NCBI GenBank assembly: GCA_020072565.1
Contig: JAIQGI010000008.1
Coordinates: forward strand, 124,001-188,000
DNA: 64,000 nucleotides
Direction: 5' to 3'
Source: Terriglobia bacterium
GTDB lineage: Bacteria > Acidobacteriota > UBA6911
The notes beneath the pieces are model-generated. The model saw only the letters and a list, made by a program, of their open reading frames with translations, had not been told where the DNA came from and did not search any database. This document shows, in pieces, positions 30,528 through 38,634 of the stretch. The first letter of the stretch is position 1. Each line of letters begins with the position of its first letter. The position numbers and the translations under genes are program-made.

Positions 30528-31832
30528 GTGACCTTACCGGCGTCGGTATCAACGCAGCGGCAGATCTTCCTGTTCTGGGTCCCGCTCGCTGCCAGCTGGT
30601 TGCTGATGGGTGCGGAGGTGCCGGTGCTTCAGGCAGCGATCGCCCGCCTGCCGGACATGCAGACACAACTCGCTGCTTTCGGCATAGTCATGAGCCTGGA
30701 GATCGCGATCGAGAGCCCGGTTATCATGCTGCTTGCCACCAGCACCGCGCTCTCCACGAGTGCCCGCAATTATCTCACCCTCCGTCGCTTCATGATCTGG
30801 ATCAACGTACTCGCCACGGCGACTGCAGTACTGGTGGCCTTCACTCCGGTATTTGACTTGGTCGTGCGCTCGCTCATGGGCATCCCGCCGGACATCGCCG
30901 ACGCCGCACAGCCAGGCATGAGGATCATGACGCTCTGGACTGCGGCCATCGGCGTGCGCCGGTTCTACCAGGGCGTCATGATCCGCCACGGGCAAACCCG
31001 CTCGATCGGATATGGGACCGCCGCCCGTCTTGCAGGGTCGGCGGGGACGGGCATCCTGCTCGCGCTGGTCACTCATTTACCCGGCGCCTGCGTGGGCAGC
31101 ATCGCGCTCATGGCCGGCGTGTCGACGGAGGCCACGTTCGTTGCGTGCGTGGTGCGGCCGACTGTAAAACGGGTCCTGGCGGGCGGGCCGGAGCGGAGCA
31201 CCGATGTCTTCGGCATGTGGGATGTCCTGCGCTACCACGCGCCGCTGGCGGCGACATCCCTGCTGACCCTCCTTGCCCAGCCGCTGATTGGCGCCGGATT
31301 GGCGCGCATGCCGCACCCCGAGGAGAACCTTGCAGCCTGGCCCGTTGTGTGGGGAATTGTGTTTCTGTTCCGCAGCCCGACCTTCGCACTGCCGGAGGCG
31401 GTCATCGCCCTGGTTACCGAGCGCCGCCTCAAGGGGGCGGTGTGGACGTTCTGCCGCAGGATCGGCATCGCATGCTCGGCAGCCATGCTGCTGGTAGTGG
31501 CAACACCGCTGTCGAGGATCTACATCTACTACGTTGCCGGCCTCCCGGCGAACCTGTCACGCTTTGTGATTCCCGCCATCGTGCTTGCCTTGGCGCTCCC
31601 CTTCATCAATTCGATCCACAGCTGGCTGCGCGGTCTGCTCATGGCGGCCCACTCCACCAAAACGATCTATTGGGGAATGGGGCTCAATCTGGGAGTGACG
31701 GCAATTATCGTGGCGGCAGCGGCTCTCATGCACGCCCCCGGCGCGGAGACGGCAGTCATCGCGCTGACTGCAGCCTTCATTGCAGAAATCCTTTACCTGC
31801 GCAAGGCCGGCCGCTCGGTCCTCACCGTCTAG
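30528..31832 (+). CDS. ANKH-like (progressive ankylosis) MOP-superfamily transporter
   Basis: This 434-residue protein has about 12 hydrophobic segments. Its pattern matches bacterial homologues of ANKH, a branch of the MOP/MATE exporter superfamily: FWVPLAASWLLMGAEVPVLQ, AFGIVMSLEIAIESPVIMLL, TALSTSARNYLTLRRFMIWI, and the diagnostic AAIGVRRFYQGVMIRHGQT. Human ANKH moves ATP/citrate/pyrophosphate-related solutes out of cells; the bacterial substrate is unknown. GTG 30528 is preceded by GGAGGAG. The gene is divergent from gcvT-glyA and convergent with the amidohydrolase; repeat copy D starts two bases after its stop. A lipid-flippase or MATE drug-efflux role is the main alternative. Confidence 0.75.
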   Translation: MTLPASVSTQRQIFLFWVPLAASWLLMGAEVPVLQAAIARLPDMQTQLAAFGIVMSLEIAIESPVIMLLATSTALSTSARNYLTLRRFMIWINVLATATAVLVAFTPVFDLVVRSLMGIPPDIADAAQPGMRIMTLWTAAIGVRRFYQGVMIRHGQTRSIGYGTAARLAGSAGTGILLALVTHLPGACVGSIALMAGVSTEATFVACVVRPTVKRVLAGGPERSTDVFGMWDVLRYHAPLAATSLLTLLAQPLIGAGLARMPHPEENLAAWPVVWGIVFLFRSPTFALPEAVIALVTERRLKGAVWTFCRRIGIACSAAMLLVVATPLSRIYIYYVAGLPANLSRFVIPAIVLALALPFINSIHSWLRGLLMAAHSTKTIYWGMGLNLGVTAIIVAAAALMHAPGAETAVIALTAAFIAEILYLRKAGRSVLTV

Positions 31833-31833
31833 C

Positions 31834-31942
31834 GCGGATTATTCGTGAATGTGCGACCAAAATGCAGTTTTGGACGCGGGAAAACGCTGACCGGCGCTGA
31901 CCGTTCGGTCTTGGTCGGCGTGCAGGAGCTTTGGCCGCGCCG
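31834..31942 (+). repeat. MITE-like structured repeat, copy D
   Basis: It starts CGGATTATTCGTGAATGTGC, with hairpin CCAAAA-TGCAG-TTTTGG and arm CGCTGACC ... GGTCGGCG around GACCGTTCGGTC. The similarity ends at CCGCGCCGC exactly where the stop codon of the convergent amidohydrolase (31943-31945) begins. The whole 110-base intergenic space is this element. The distal inverted end found in copies A and B is missing. Confidence 0.75.
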
Positions 31943-33146
31943 CTATTTAAGACGCGTGTTTTTGTAGATCCTGCCGCCTTTCATCACGAATGCGACCCGG
32001 CGCAGCGCGGTGATGTCCTGAAGCGGATTCCCTTCGACGGCGACGATATCAGCCTCCATGTTCGGCGCGATCGTGCCGATCTTTCAGCGATTGGGCCGCC
32101 AGCGAGGTCATGGCGATGATCGCTGCCATCGGATCCTGGCCTCCCTTCTGGACCCGGTAGATCAGCTCCTCCACATTGCGGCCGTGCGCGCCGGCCACAG
32201 CATCGGTCCCGAAAACGATTTTGAGACCCTTGATGGCCAACGCTTTCTTGAACATGGCGAGGTCGACCGGAATGGCTTTCTCCATCGCTGCGAAGCCCTC
32301 ATCGTTGTAGTTGCCGATACCCTGGTAGTGGGATCTGTTCTCCAGGTAGTTCTGCTTGACCAGGCCGATGTTCGGGTCGAAATAGGTGCCATGTTCCGCC
32401 ATCAGCCTGAGCATCTCCTCGCTGACGAGCGTGCCGTGTTCGATGCTGGTGCATCCCGCCAGGACGGAGGCCTTGATGGCATCGTCGCCATACGCGTGCA
32501 CCAACGTGCGCAGACCCCGCCTGGTGGCCTCTCCGCAGGCTGCCTGGATCTGCTCGGCGCTCAGGGTCTGGCCACCGCCGTCACGGATGCTCCTGGAGGC
32601 GAAGATCTTGATCAGGTCGGCTCCATTGGCCGCGGTCTTCTTGACATATTCCCGGATCTGGTCCGGAGTCATATTGGGACTGGTCAATGCTGCCAGGGAG
32701 GTCAACACCCTCGGCCCGGGCAGGACACCGCGCGCAATGACGTCGCGCAGGTCCTTGTCGATATTTGCGCCCACGCATTGCACGGTAGTGAAGCCGGCCA
32801 TCAGGGTAGCGTATGCGTTCTCCGCTTCGCAGGCCATTGTCAGCGAAGCCGAATCCCTCGTTGCATACCGCCCGTCGAGGCCGAAATGCCAGTCGAGGTG
32901 AACGTGGGTGTCGATCCAGCCGGGGAGCACGGTCAAGCCCCGCAGGTCGTAGATGGTGGAGCCTGCGGGCGCACCCGGCCCGACTTTGACAATGCGCGCG
33001 CCTTCGATTTGAATGCCGGTGTTACGAACCACGCCGCCTTTGCCATCCAGCATGGTATCGGCCTGAATCACGACCGGCTTGTCCTGAGCTGCATACAGGG
33101 AAGCTGCCATGACAAGGCTGCAGAGAGGCCACGATGCGAATCTCAT
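31943..33146 (-). pseudogene. Exported metal-dependent amidohydrolase, frameshifted near the C-terminus
   Basis: This encodes a secreted imidazolonepropionase/prolidase-like amidohydrolase. After the signal peptide (LCSLVMAASLYAAQ) come VIQADTMLDGKGG and the first metal motif PGWIDTHVHLDWHFG. Later metal and substrate regions are LVHAYGDDAIKASVLAGCTS, IEHGTL and VFGTDAVAGAHGRN. The continuous frame ends early at 32049. A different frame just beyond reads exactly the expected family ending (KIGTIAPNMEADIVAVEG, then NPLQDITALRRVAFVMKGG and RIYKNTRLK) to a stop at 31943. A net one-base shift lies near 32079-32085. It may be a real mutation or an assembly error; with the shift corrected the protein is about 400 residues, normal for the family. 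It follows the aldo/keto reductase gene by 14 bases, suggesting an operon. Confidence 0.85.
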
Positions 33147-33160
33147 CTTTCACCCCCTTT

Positions 33161-34162
33161 TCAACCGCGACCTGGAATCCAGAAGCCGGTCGTCCTGAAA
33201 ACCTGCGCCCTGTCGGCGATCGACGCCATGGTCGCCGCGGTCAATGGTTTGAACCCGGAAATGTCTCTGGTCACGGCATCGAGGGTCTCGAGCGAGTCGA
33301 TGCCGATGACCACGGTCGCCACCGGCAGCGTGAGCGCGTAATGGAGGTACTCCCGCGCCGTGGGCAGGTCTGTGCGCTCGAAAACGCCTGCCGGCGGGCC
33401 GTACTGATCAATGCGGTCCGGCTTGGTAAAGTTGTGCGGCAGAAAATAGCCCTTGCCGCAGGATTTCATGACGACGACGGCGATGCCGCGCGCCTTTGCC
33501 AGCGGCAGGACCTCCGACTCAACATCAGGGACACGCGTAGCGTTCGCGATGACCTGGATTGCCTGGGGCTCGATTCTTTTTATGCCGTCCAGGAGCAACT
33601 GCGGAGCATGACATGAGAAGCCGCGGAAGCGGACCGCCTTTTGATCGACCATTTTGCGAATGGCGCGATCGGCGCCGTTTTCCGCCAGCAGCCGGTCGAT
33701 CTCGGCCGCCCGGCTGAGGTTGTGGTGCAGCACCAGGTCGAGCTTGTCGGTCTGCAGGAGCTTCAGGCTGCGCTCCATTTCGCGCATGGCTCCATCGTAA
33801 TCGCGCGCGTCCACCTTGGTTTCCAGGAAGACCTGAGACCGGCGCGTCTTCATGGCCATGCCGATGCGCACCTCGCTCTCATTTTTGTCACCGTAATTTG
33901 CACCTGTCTCGATGAATCGGATGCCGCGATCGATGGCCCGGCGCACAAGCTCTGCGCCGTGCTCATCATCCGGCACGGGGATGAAAAAACGGCTGCCGCC
34001 GCCGAGGCCCACCATGGTAACCTCAACTCCGGTATTTCCGAATGGCCTGCGAGGGATTTCCGGCGCGGAGTCCGGCGGGAGCGGCCGTCGCTGCCCTAGC
34101 AGCCCGGCGCCTGCAAGAGCGGCGGTATTGGCAACAAACGTGCGGCGCGAGATGCGGGTCAT
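33161..34162 (-). CDS. TAT-exported aldo/keto reductase
   Basis: This 333-residue aldo/keto reductase begins with a twin-arginine signal (ISRRTFVANTAALAGAGLLG), so it is probably folded with its NADPH cofactor before export. Family features are IPRRPFGNTGVEVTMVGLGG, the catalytic tyrosine in FIETGANYGDKNESEVRIG, the lysine in VFLETKVD, and the histidine in DLVLHHN. The C-terminal cofactor region includes VVIGIDSLETLDAV. Such TAT-linked reductases are common in Acidobacteriota and Planctomycetota but their substrates are not known. It is the first gene of a probable two-gene operon with the amidohydrolase. Confidence 0.87.
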   Translation of the reverse strand: MTRISRRTFVANTAALAGAGLLGQRRPLPPDSAPEIPRRPFGNTGVEVTMVGLGGGSRFFIPVPDDEHGAELVRRAIDRGIRFIETGANYGDKNESEVRIGMAMKTRRSQVFLETKVDARDYDGAMREMERSLKLLQTDKLDLVLHHNLSRAAEIDRLLAENGADRAIRKMVDQKAVRFRGFSCHAPQLLLDGIKRIEPQAIQVIANATRVPDVESEVLPLAKARGIAVVVMKSCGKGYFLPHNFTKPDRIDQYGPPAGVFERTDLPTAREYLHYALTLPVATVVIGIDSLETLDAVTRDISGFKPLTAATMASIADRAQVFRTTGFWIPGRG

Positions 34163-34401
34163 AGTCCTTCCTCCTTTGCAGGATCAAGCATGTCGGTGTG
34201 CCGATGACGTGGTTCAAAGATAGGTGTTTCATCCGGCAGTTGCAATTAAAAATCTCGGCCATGAAACGGGGCGTTTGGATTCGTCATGATTTGTGAATTC
34301 TGGCACTAACTATCGAAGGCATGGTCGGATAATATTAGAGAGGACAAAGTTTAGCCTGGCGGATATCATTTGCTGCGACATCAGCTCGCAAGGAGGATGC
34401 C

Positions 34402-35292
34402 ATGTTTCGACGGGGTGCATTTCTTCTGCCCATTCTGTTGCTTGTAACTCTTTACGCCTGCAGTGGAGCAAAAAAAGACGAAACCCAAACGCAAAATCCG
34501 GCGCCGGCGCAACAGCCCGCTGCCCAACAGCCTTCCACGCAGATCCAGCCGGCAGAGCCTGCACCTAAGCCGGAAGCCCCGGCGGCACAGGCGGGAGCCG
34601 AAAAGTCGGCTACCCGTCCCCCGGCCGGACAGCGCTCAACTACGCGTGGTGCTGCAACCAAGAAGGCAGCGCCTGCTGTGGGCGCCAATCCGGAATCTAT
34701 TCCCCCTGCCGCGGCGCCGGCGGCACCCAAACAGGTCAGTGAGGCGCCTGCAGCAGTTGTCCCGCCGCCACCACCGCCGAAGCCGATAGTGATTCCTTCC
34801 GGCACACGATTCGAAATCAGCCTGGTTGACCCCATCAATTCCGCAGAGAATAAATCAGGCGACACATTCAAGGCGACCCTCAACCAGGACCTGGAGGCTG
34901 ATGGGAAGGTAATCGTGCCCAAAGGCAGCACGGTTGCAGGCAAACTGATCGAAGTGAAGCAGTCCGGACGCGTGGAAGGTCGCGCCGCTCTGTCAATGAC
35001 CTTGACCAAAATCACTGTCGGTGAAGCATCCTATCCCATCCAGACCAACACGCTCTCTTTCGAAGCCGAGAAAACCACAAAGCAGGACGCCACCAAAATC
35101 GGCATCGGTGCAGGTCTGGGCGCGATCATCGGCGCAATTGCCGGAGGGGGAAAAGGCGCGGCCATCGGGGCCGCCGTCGGCGGCGGAGCCGGTACCGCAA
35201 CCGTTCTGGCCACCAAGGGCAAGGAAGTGAAGTTTCAGCCCGAAGAGCGCTTCAGCTTCGTGCTGCGCAGCGATCTGGCGATCAGGCAATGA
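34402..35292 (+). CDS. Lipoprotein with beta domain and glycine zipper
   Basis: This is a 296-residue lipoprotein. The signal ends in a lipobox LYAC (Cys20), preceded by a strong AAGGAGG site. A Pro/Ala/Gln-rich linker of about 110 residues follows. The folded part (about 130-235) has SGTRFEISLVDPINSAENKS, the GDTFKATLNQDLEADGKVIV stretch and PKGSTVAGKLIEVKQSGR, resembling the TrbI/VirB10-like beta domain found in envelope proteins. A glycine zipper (GIGAGLGAIIGAIAGGGKG, then AAIGAAVGGGAG) can cross or insert into a membrane, and a final beta strand ends SDLAIRQ. It is paralogous to the protein encoded at 60309-61148. The role is unknown; envelope integrity is a guess. Confidence 0.75.
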   Translation: MFRRGAFLLPILLLVTLYACSGAKKDETQTQNPAPAQQPAAQQPSTQIQPAEPAPKPEAPAAQAGAEKSATRPPAGQRSTTRGAATKKAAPAVGANPESIPPAAAPAAPKQVSEAPAAVVPPPPPPKPIVIPSGTRFEISLVDPINSAENKSGDTFKATLNQDLEADGKVIVPKGSTVAGKLIEVKQSGRVEGRAALSMTLTKITVGEASYPIQTNTLSFEAEKTTKQDATKIGIGAGLGAIIGAIAGGGKGAAIGAAVGGGAGTATVLATKGKEVKFQPEERFSFVLRSDLAIRQ

Positions 35293-35634
35293 TGACGACC
35301 GACGACTGAACAAACATCCGGCGTGGGAAGCCATTTTTTGCGATTCCGTGGTTGCGAGCGGTGAGCGCCTTGCTTCGGCATCCGCCAGGTGCCAGCTCTT
35401 GCCCGGGACGATTCCCGCTTTATGTTGCCCGGGATAGAACTGAGCGAACTCATCACCCTTAGAGAATCCCTGCGCCGAAAGGGGAACCATTTCCGCGGCA
35501 AGGCTGCACCCCGTCGCGTCCGGCTCTCAAAACGGACATGGCTTTCTTAAGATTAATTTAATTACCTTTAGGCGGAGGATGTGCTAAAAAATGATGCGAG
35601 CTTGAAACGAAACTTGAATAGCGGGGTTTAAAAA
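35293..35634. other. 342-base intergenic region before the glycan locus
   Basis: No gene is evident. An AT-rich patch (TTAAGATTAATTTAATTACC, 35547-35566), unlike the surrounding GC-rich DNA, is a likely promoter area for the glycosyltransferase that starts at 35635. Confidence 0.3.
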
Positions 35635-36411
35635 ATGAACGAGCGGCCGCATTCCATCTCGGCCTTCTTTCCTGCCTGCAATGACGTAGGCTCCATCGGC
35701 AAAATCATTCATACGATGGCCTGGCTGCTGCCGAAGCTGACGGACGACTACGAAATCGTGGTCGTGGATGATGGCTCGATGGATGGGACCGCAGACTTGC
35801 TGCACGTCCTGGCACGGGAATATCCGTTCCTCAAGGTGATCCACCACGGAGTCAACCGAGGTTACGGTGCCGCCCTGATCACAGGCTTCGCAAATTGTTC
35901 CAAGGATCTGATTTTCTACACCGATGGAGATGGCCAGTACGACGTAGAAGAGTTGCCGCAGCTCCTGAATGCCTTCCGCGATGGTGTGGATGTGGTCAAT
36001 GGTTACAAAATCTCCCGATCCGATCCCAGACACCGAATCCTTGCCGGCCTGATTTATCGTCATCTTATGCGATTGTTGTTCCGGTTGAACGTCAGGGACG
36101 TGGACTGTGACTTTCGGTTGTTCAGGCGGAGTCTTCTGGCGCGCACCCAACTTACATGCGACAGCGGCGTGATCTGCATCGAGATGGTGAAGAGGTTTCA
36201 GGACGAAGGATGCCGGATCGTCGAAGTTCCTGTGCATCATTACCACCGCTCTTCCGGGAGCAGCCAGTTCTTCAGATTCAGGCATCTCCGCAGAGTTTTC
36301 ATTCAACTCTTTACCGCCTGGTGGAAGCTCGTGGTGCGCCGCGAGCGCCTGCGCAGTGACCCCTTGCGGGATCTGGGAGCGGTCATCCGGGATTCCGGCC
36401 TTCCCCGTTGA
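35635..36411 (+). CDS. Family 2 glycosyltransferase (dolichyl/undecaprenyl-P sugar transferase type)
   Basis: This 258-residue GT-A enzyme moves a sugar from a nucleotide donor to an acceptor, often a polyprenyl phosphate. It shows FFPACNDVGSIGKIIHT near the start, nucleotide-binding VVVDDGSMDGTADLL, and the metal-binding DGDGQYD motif. The later acceptor-side segment VDCDFRLFRRS and the basic VPVHHYHRSSGSSQF are typical of the DPM1-like branch. There is no C-terminal transmembrane segment, so it is probably peripheral. It opens the glycan locus and is followed 82 bases later by the aminotransferase gene in the same direction. Confidence 0.88.
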   Translation: MNERPHSISAFFPACNDVGSIGKIIHTMAWLLPKLTDDYEIVVVDDGSMDGTADLLHVLAREYPFLKVIHHGVNRGYGAALITGFANCSKDLIFYTDGDGQYDVEELPQLLNAFRDGVDVVNGYKISRSDPRHRILAGLIYRHLMRLLFRLNVRDVDCDFRLFRRSLLARTQLTCDSGVICIEMVKRFQDEGCRIVEVPVHHYHRSSGSSQFFRFRHLRRVFIQLFTAWWKLVVRRERLRSDPLRDLGAVIRDSGLPR

Positions 36412-36493
36412 ATCGCGCACAGATGCGCATATTCGTTGCGCCATGCGCGCCTGCCGAAAATCAGCGGAACGCCCCTTTCTTTCGCAATGAGGC

Positions 36494-37609
36494 ATGATGC
36501 TTGTCCCCTTCCTTGAACTCAAGCGTGAGTCCGAGCGCTGTCGCGCGGAGATAGAGCAGACGATCGCGCGCGTCTTGAAGAGCGGCCGGTACATACTCGG
36601 CCCCGAGTTGGAGGCGCTGGAAACCGAGTTTGCCCGGTACCTGAAGGTTCCCTTCGCCGTGGGGGTCGCATCCGGCACGGACGCCCTCACTCTCGCGCTC
36701 GAGGCCGCGGGGATCATTCAGCCCGGCAAAAACGACGAGGTTATTACCTCTGCTCTGTCAGCGGCTTTCAGCGCCCTGGCGATCTGCCGGGCCGGGGCCG
36801 TTCCTCGTTTTGCGGATGTTGATCCGGCCACCCTTCAGATCGATCCAGGCCGGATCGAGCCGTTGATCGGCGGGCGTACTCGGGCGATACTTCCTGTCCA
36901 TTTGTACGGACACGTCGGCGACCTCCATGGGATCGCGGAACTGGCGCGCAAATATCATCTGACCATAGTGGAGGATGCATGCCAGGCACATGGCTCTCGA
37001 TGGAAGGGGGCATCTCTTGGTACCCTGAGCCTGGCGGCCGGATTCAGTTTCTATCCCACCAAGAACCTGGGGGCTCTGGGCGATGCGGGAATGGTAGTCA
37101 CAGCGGATGAAGCTGTCTCAACTCGGGTCAAGAAACTCAGGCACGGCGGACAGAGCCGCGCTTATCACCATGAACTGCTCGGCTACAACTCGCGTCTGGA
37201 CGAAATGCAGGCTGCCGTGCTCAGGCTCAAGCTGGAAGGATTAGAAACGCGGAACGAGGTGCGGAGGCGGCGGGCGGCCCGTTACGATGAAGCGTTTGCA
37301 GATCTGGATCTCACCGTCCTGCCCGTGGCGGCGGGCTTCCTGCCCAACCGCCACCTCTACCCAGTGCGGACTCCGCGGCGTGACACCCTGCGCCGCTTCC
37401 TGATGGACCACGGGATAGAGACGCTCGTGCACTATCCTGCCCCGCTTCCACAGCAACCTGCGCTGAAGCAGTTTGTGCTCGCGGGCCAGGAATTTCCCGT
37501 CGCGGAGAAAGCCGCACGCGAGATCTTCTCGCTCCCGCTTTACCCGGAGCTCACGGATGAGGAGTTGCAGTACACGATCCAAATCGTGCGCCGGTTTTTC
37601 AAAATGTAG
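36494..37609 (+). CDS. DegT/DnrJ/EryC1/StrS sugar aminotransferase
   Basis: This 371-residue PLP enzyme aminates a keto-sugar nucleotide for surface-glycan synthesis. Signature segments are FLELKRESERCRAEIEQTI, SGRYILGPELEALETEFARY, ASGTDALTLALEAAGI, LPVHLYGHVGD, VEDACQAHGSRW, and the PLP-lysine motif FYPTKNLGALGDAGMV. The C-terminal acceptor region contains GYNSRLDEMQAAVLRLKL and HYPAPLPQQ. ATG codons at 36494 and 36497 are equally possible starts. It is usually coupled to a 3- or 4-ketosugar-forming enzyme, none of which lies in the window. Confidence 0.93.
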   Translation: MMLVPFLELKRESERCRAEIEQTIARVLKSGRYILGPELEALETEFARYLKVPFAVGVASGTDALTLALEAAGIIQPGKNDEVITSALSAAFSALAICRAGAVPRFADVDPATLQIDPGRIEPLIGGRTRAILPVHLYGHVGDLHGIAELARKYHLTIVEDACQAHGSRWKGASLGTLSLAAGFSFYPTKNLGALGDAGMVVTADEAVSTRVKKLRHGGQSRAYHHELLGYNSRLDEMQAAVLRLKLEGLETRNEVRRRRAARYDEAFADLDLTVLPVAAGFLPNRHLYPVRTPRRDTLRRFLMDHGIETLVHYPAPLPQQPALKQFVLAGQEFPVAEKAAREIFSLPLYPELTDEELQYTIQIVRRFFKM

Positions 37610-37703
37610 TCTCCGGATGAAAAGGAATACTGCGCGGTCACCCAAGGTGCTGTTCGAAAGAGCCCGTTCGATCTTCCGCTCCTGATGATCCCGGCATGCC
37701 GAA

Positions 37704-38387
37704 TCAATCCATGAATCGGTACTTGATGATGAAATAGACGGCGGCGATTCCGTCCTTCCAGCCGATCTTCTTGCCTTCCGAGTAATCACGGCCGCTGTAG
37801 GAAATCGGGACCTCATAAATCCTGCATCGGCTTCTGGCAACCTTGGCGGTGAATTCCGGCTCGAATCCAAACCGGTCTTCCCGAAACCTCAACTTGCGCA
37901 GTACATCTGCGCGAAAGACTTTGTAGCAGGTTTCCATATCCGTGAGGTTCAGATCGGTCAGCATGTTGGATAGCGTTGTCAGGAAACGGTTTCCTACCGA
38001 ATGCCAGAATAACAGCACACGGTGGGGGCCGCTCAGGAAGCGGGAACCATAGACAACATCCGCCTTATTCGCGAGGATCGGCTGAATTAACGCGTGATAT
38101 TCGGCCGGATCATATTCGAGGTCGGCATCCTGGATCACGACGATGTCGCCCGAGACCGCTTCAAATCCGCGGCGCAATGCCGCACCCTTCCCCCGGTTTT
38201 CAGGTTGGAAGATGATCTTCAAATCATCAGAAGGGGGCAATCCCTGGAGAATCACACGCGTGCCATCCGTAGAGAAGTCATCAACGATGATGATCTCCTT
38301 GGGAAGATCCACTCTCCGGATTCTGTCCAAAATCTGCAGAACGGTTTTTTTCTCGTTGTAGACCGGTACGACAACGGAGAGTTTCAT
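37704..38387 (-). CDS. Family 2 glycosyltransferase
   Basis: This is a 227-residue GT2 enzyme of the DPM1 (dolichol-phosphate mannosyltransferase-like) type. I use ATG 38387 (GGAG five bases upstream) because the protein then begins directly with MKLSVVVPVYNEKKTV; the same frame runs open upstream to 38807 but reads no protein-like sequence. Motifs are IIVDDFSTDGTRVIL, PENRGKGAALRRGFE, and the metal-binding IQDADLEYDPAEY. YGSRFLSGPHR and TDMETCYKVFR are characteristic of this branch. There is no membrane segment. It is transcribed away from the GT4 gene across a 247-base divergent gap. Confidence 0.9.
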   Translation of the reverse strand: MKLSVVVPVYNEKKTVLQILDRIRRVDLPKEIIIVDDFSTDGTRVILQGLPPSDDLKIIFQPENRGKGAALRRGFEAVSGDIVVIQDADLEYDPAEYHALIQPILANKADVVYGSRFLSGPHRVLLFWHSVGNRFLTTLSNMLTDLNLTDMETCYKVFRADVLRKLRFREDRFGFEPEFTAKVARSRCRIYEVPISYSGRDYSEGKKIGWKDGIAAVYFIIKYRFMD

Positions 38388-38634
38388 GTCGGCTCCGCAC
38401 GGTTTGTTGAGTCCCAAGTAATGGTGGCTCAGTATACAACAGGCGTGAAAGGGGCAAGCCTCAAAAACGGGACTGCGGATGACTGCAGACGCGCGCAAGC
38501 GATTATCGGCGTTTATCCTCATAGTCGGCACGATCCCTCTTGCTTGCCAATTAACCGGACTGTTCGTAGTATGGCCGTGCACGAATCGCTTGGCAGAGAT
38601 TTGGTGATCAAGATCGCCGGGTGGACCTGGATAC

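Noticed and set aside
32058-33341. 427-residue plus-strand open frame
   Set aside because: Antisense to the amidohydrolase, which has clear metal-binding motifs and a signal peptide.
35584-36717. 377-residue minus-strand open frame
   Set aside because: Antisense to the GT2 enzyme and aminotransferase, both with unmistakable motifs.
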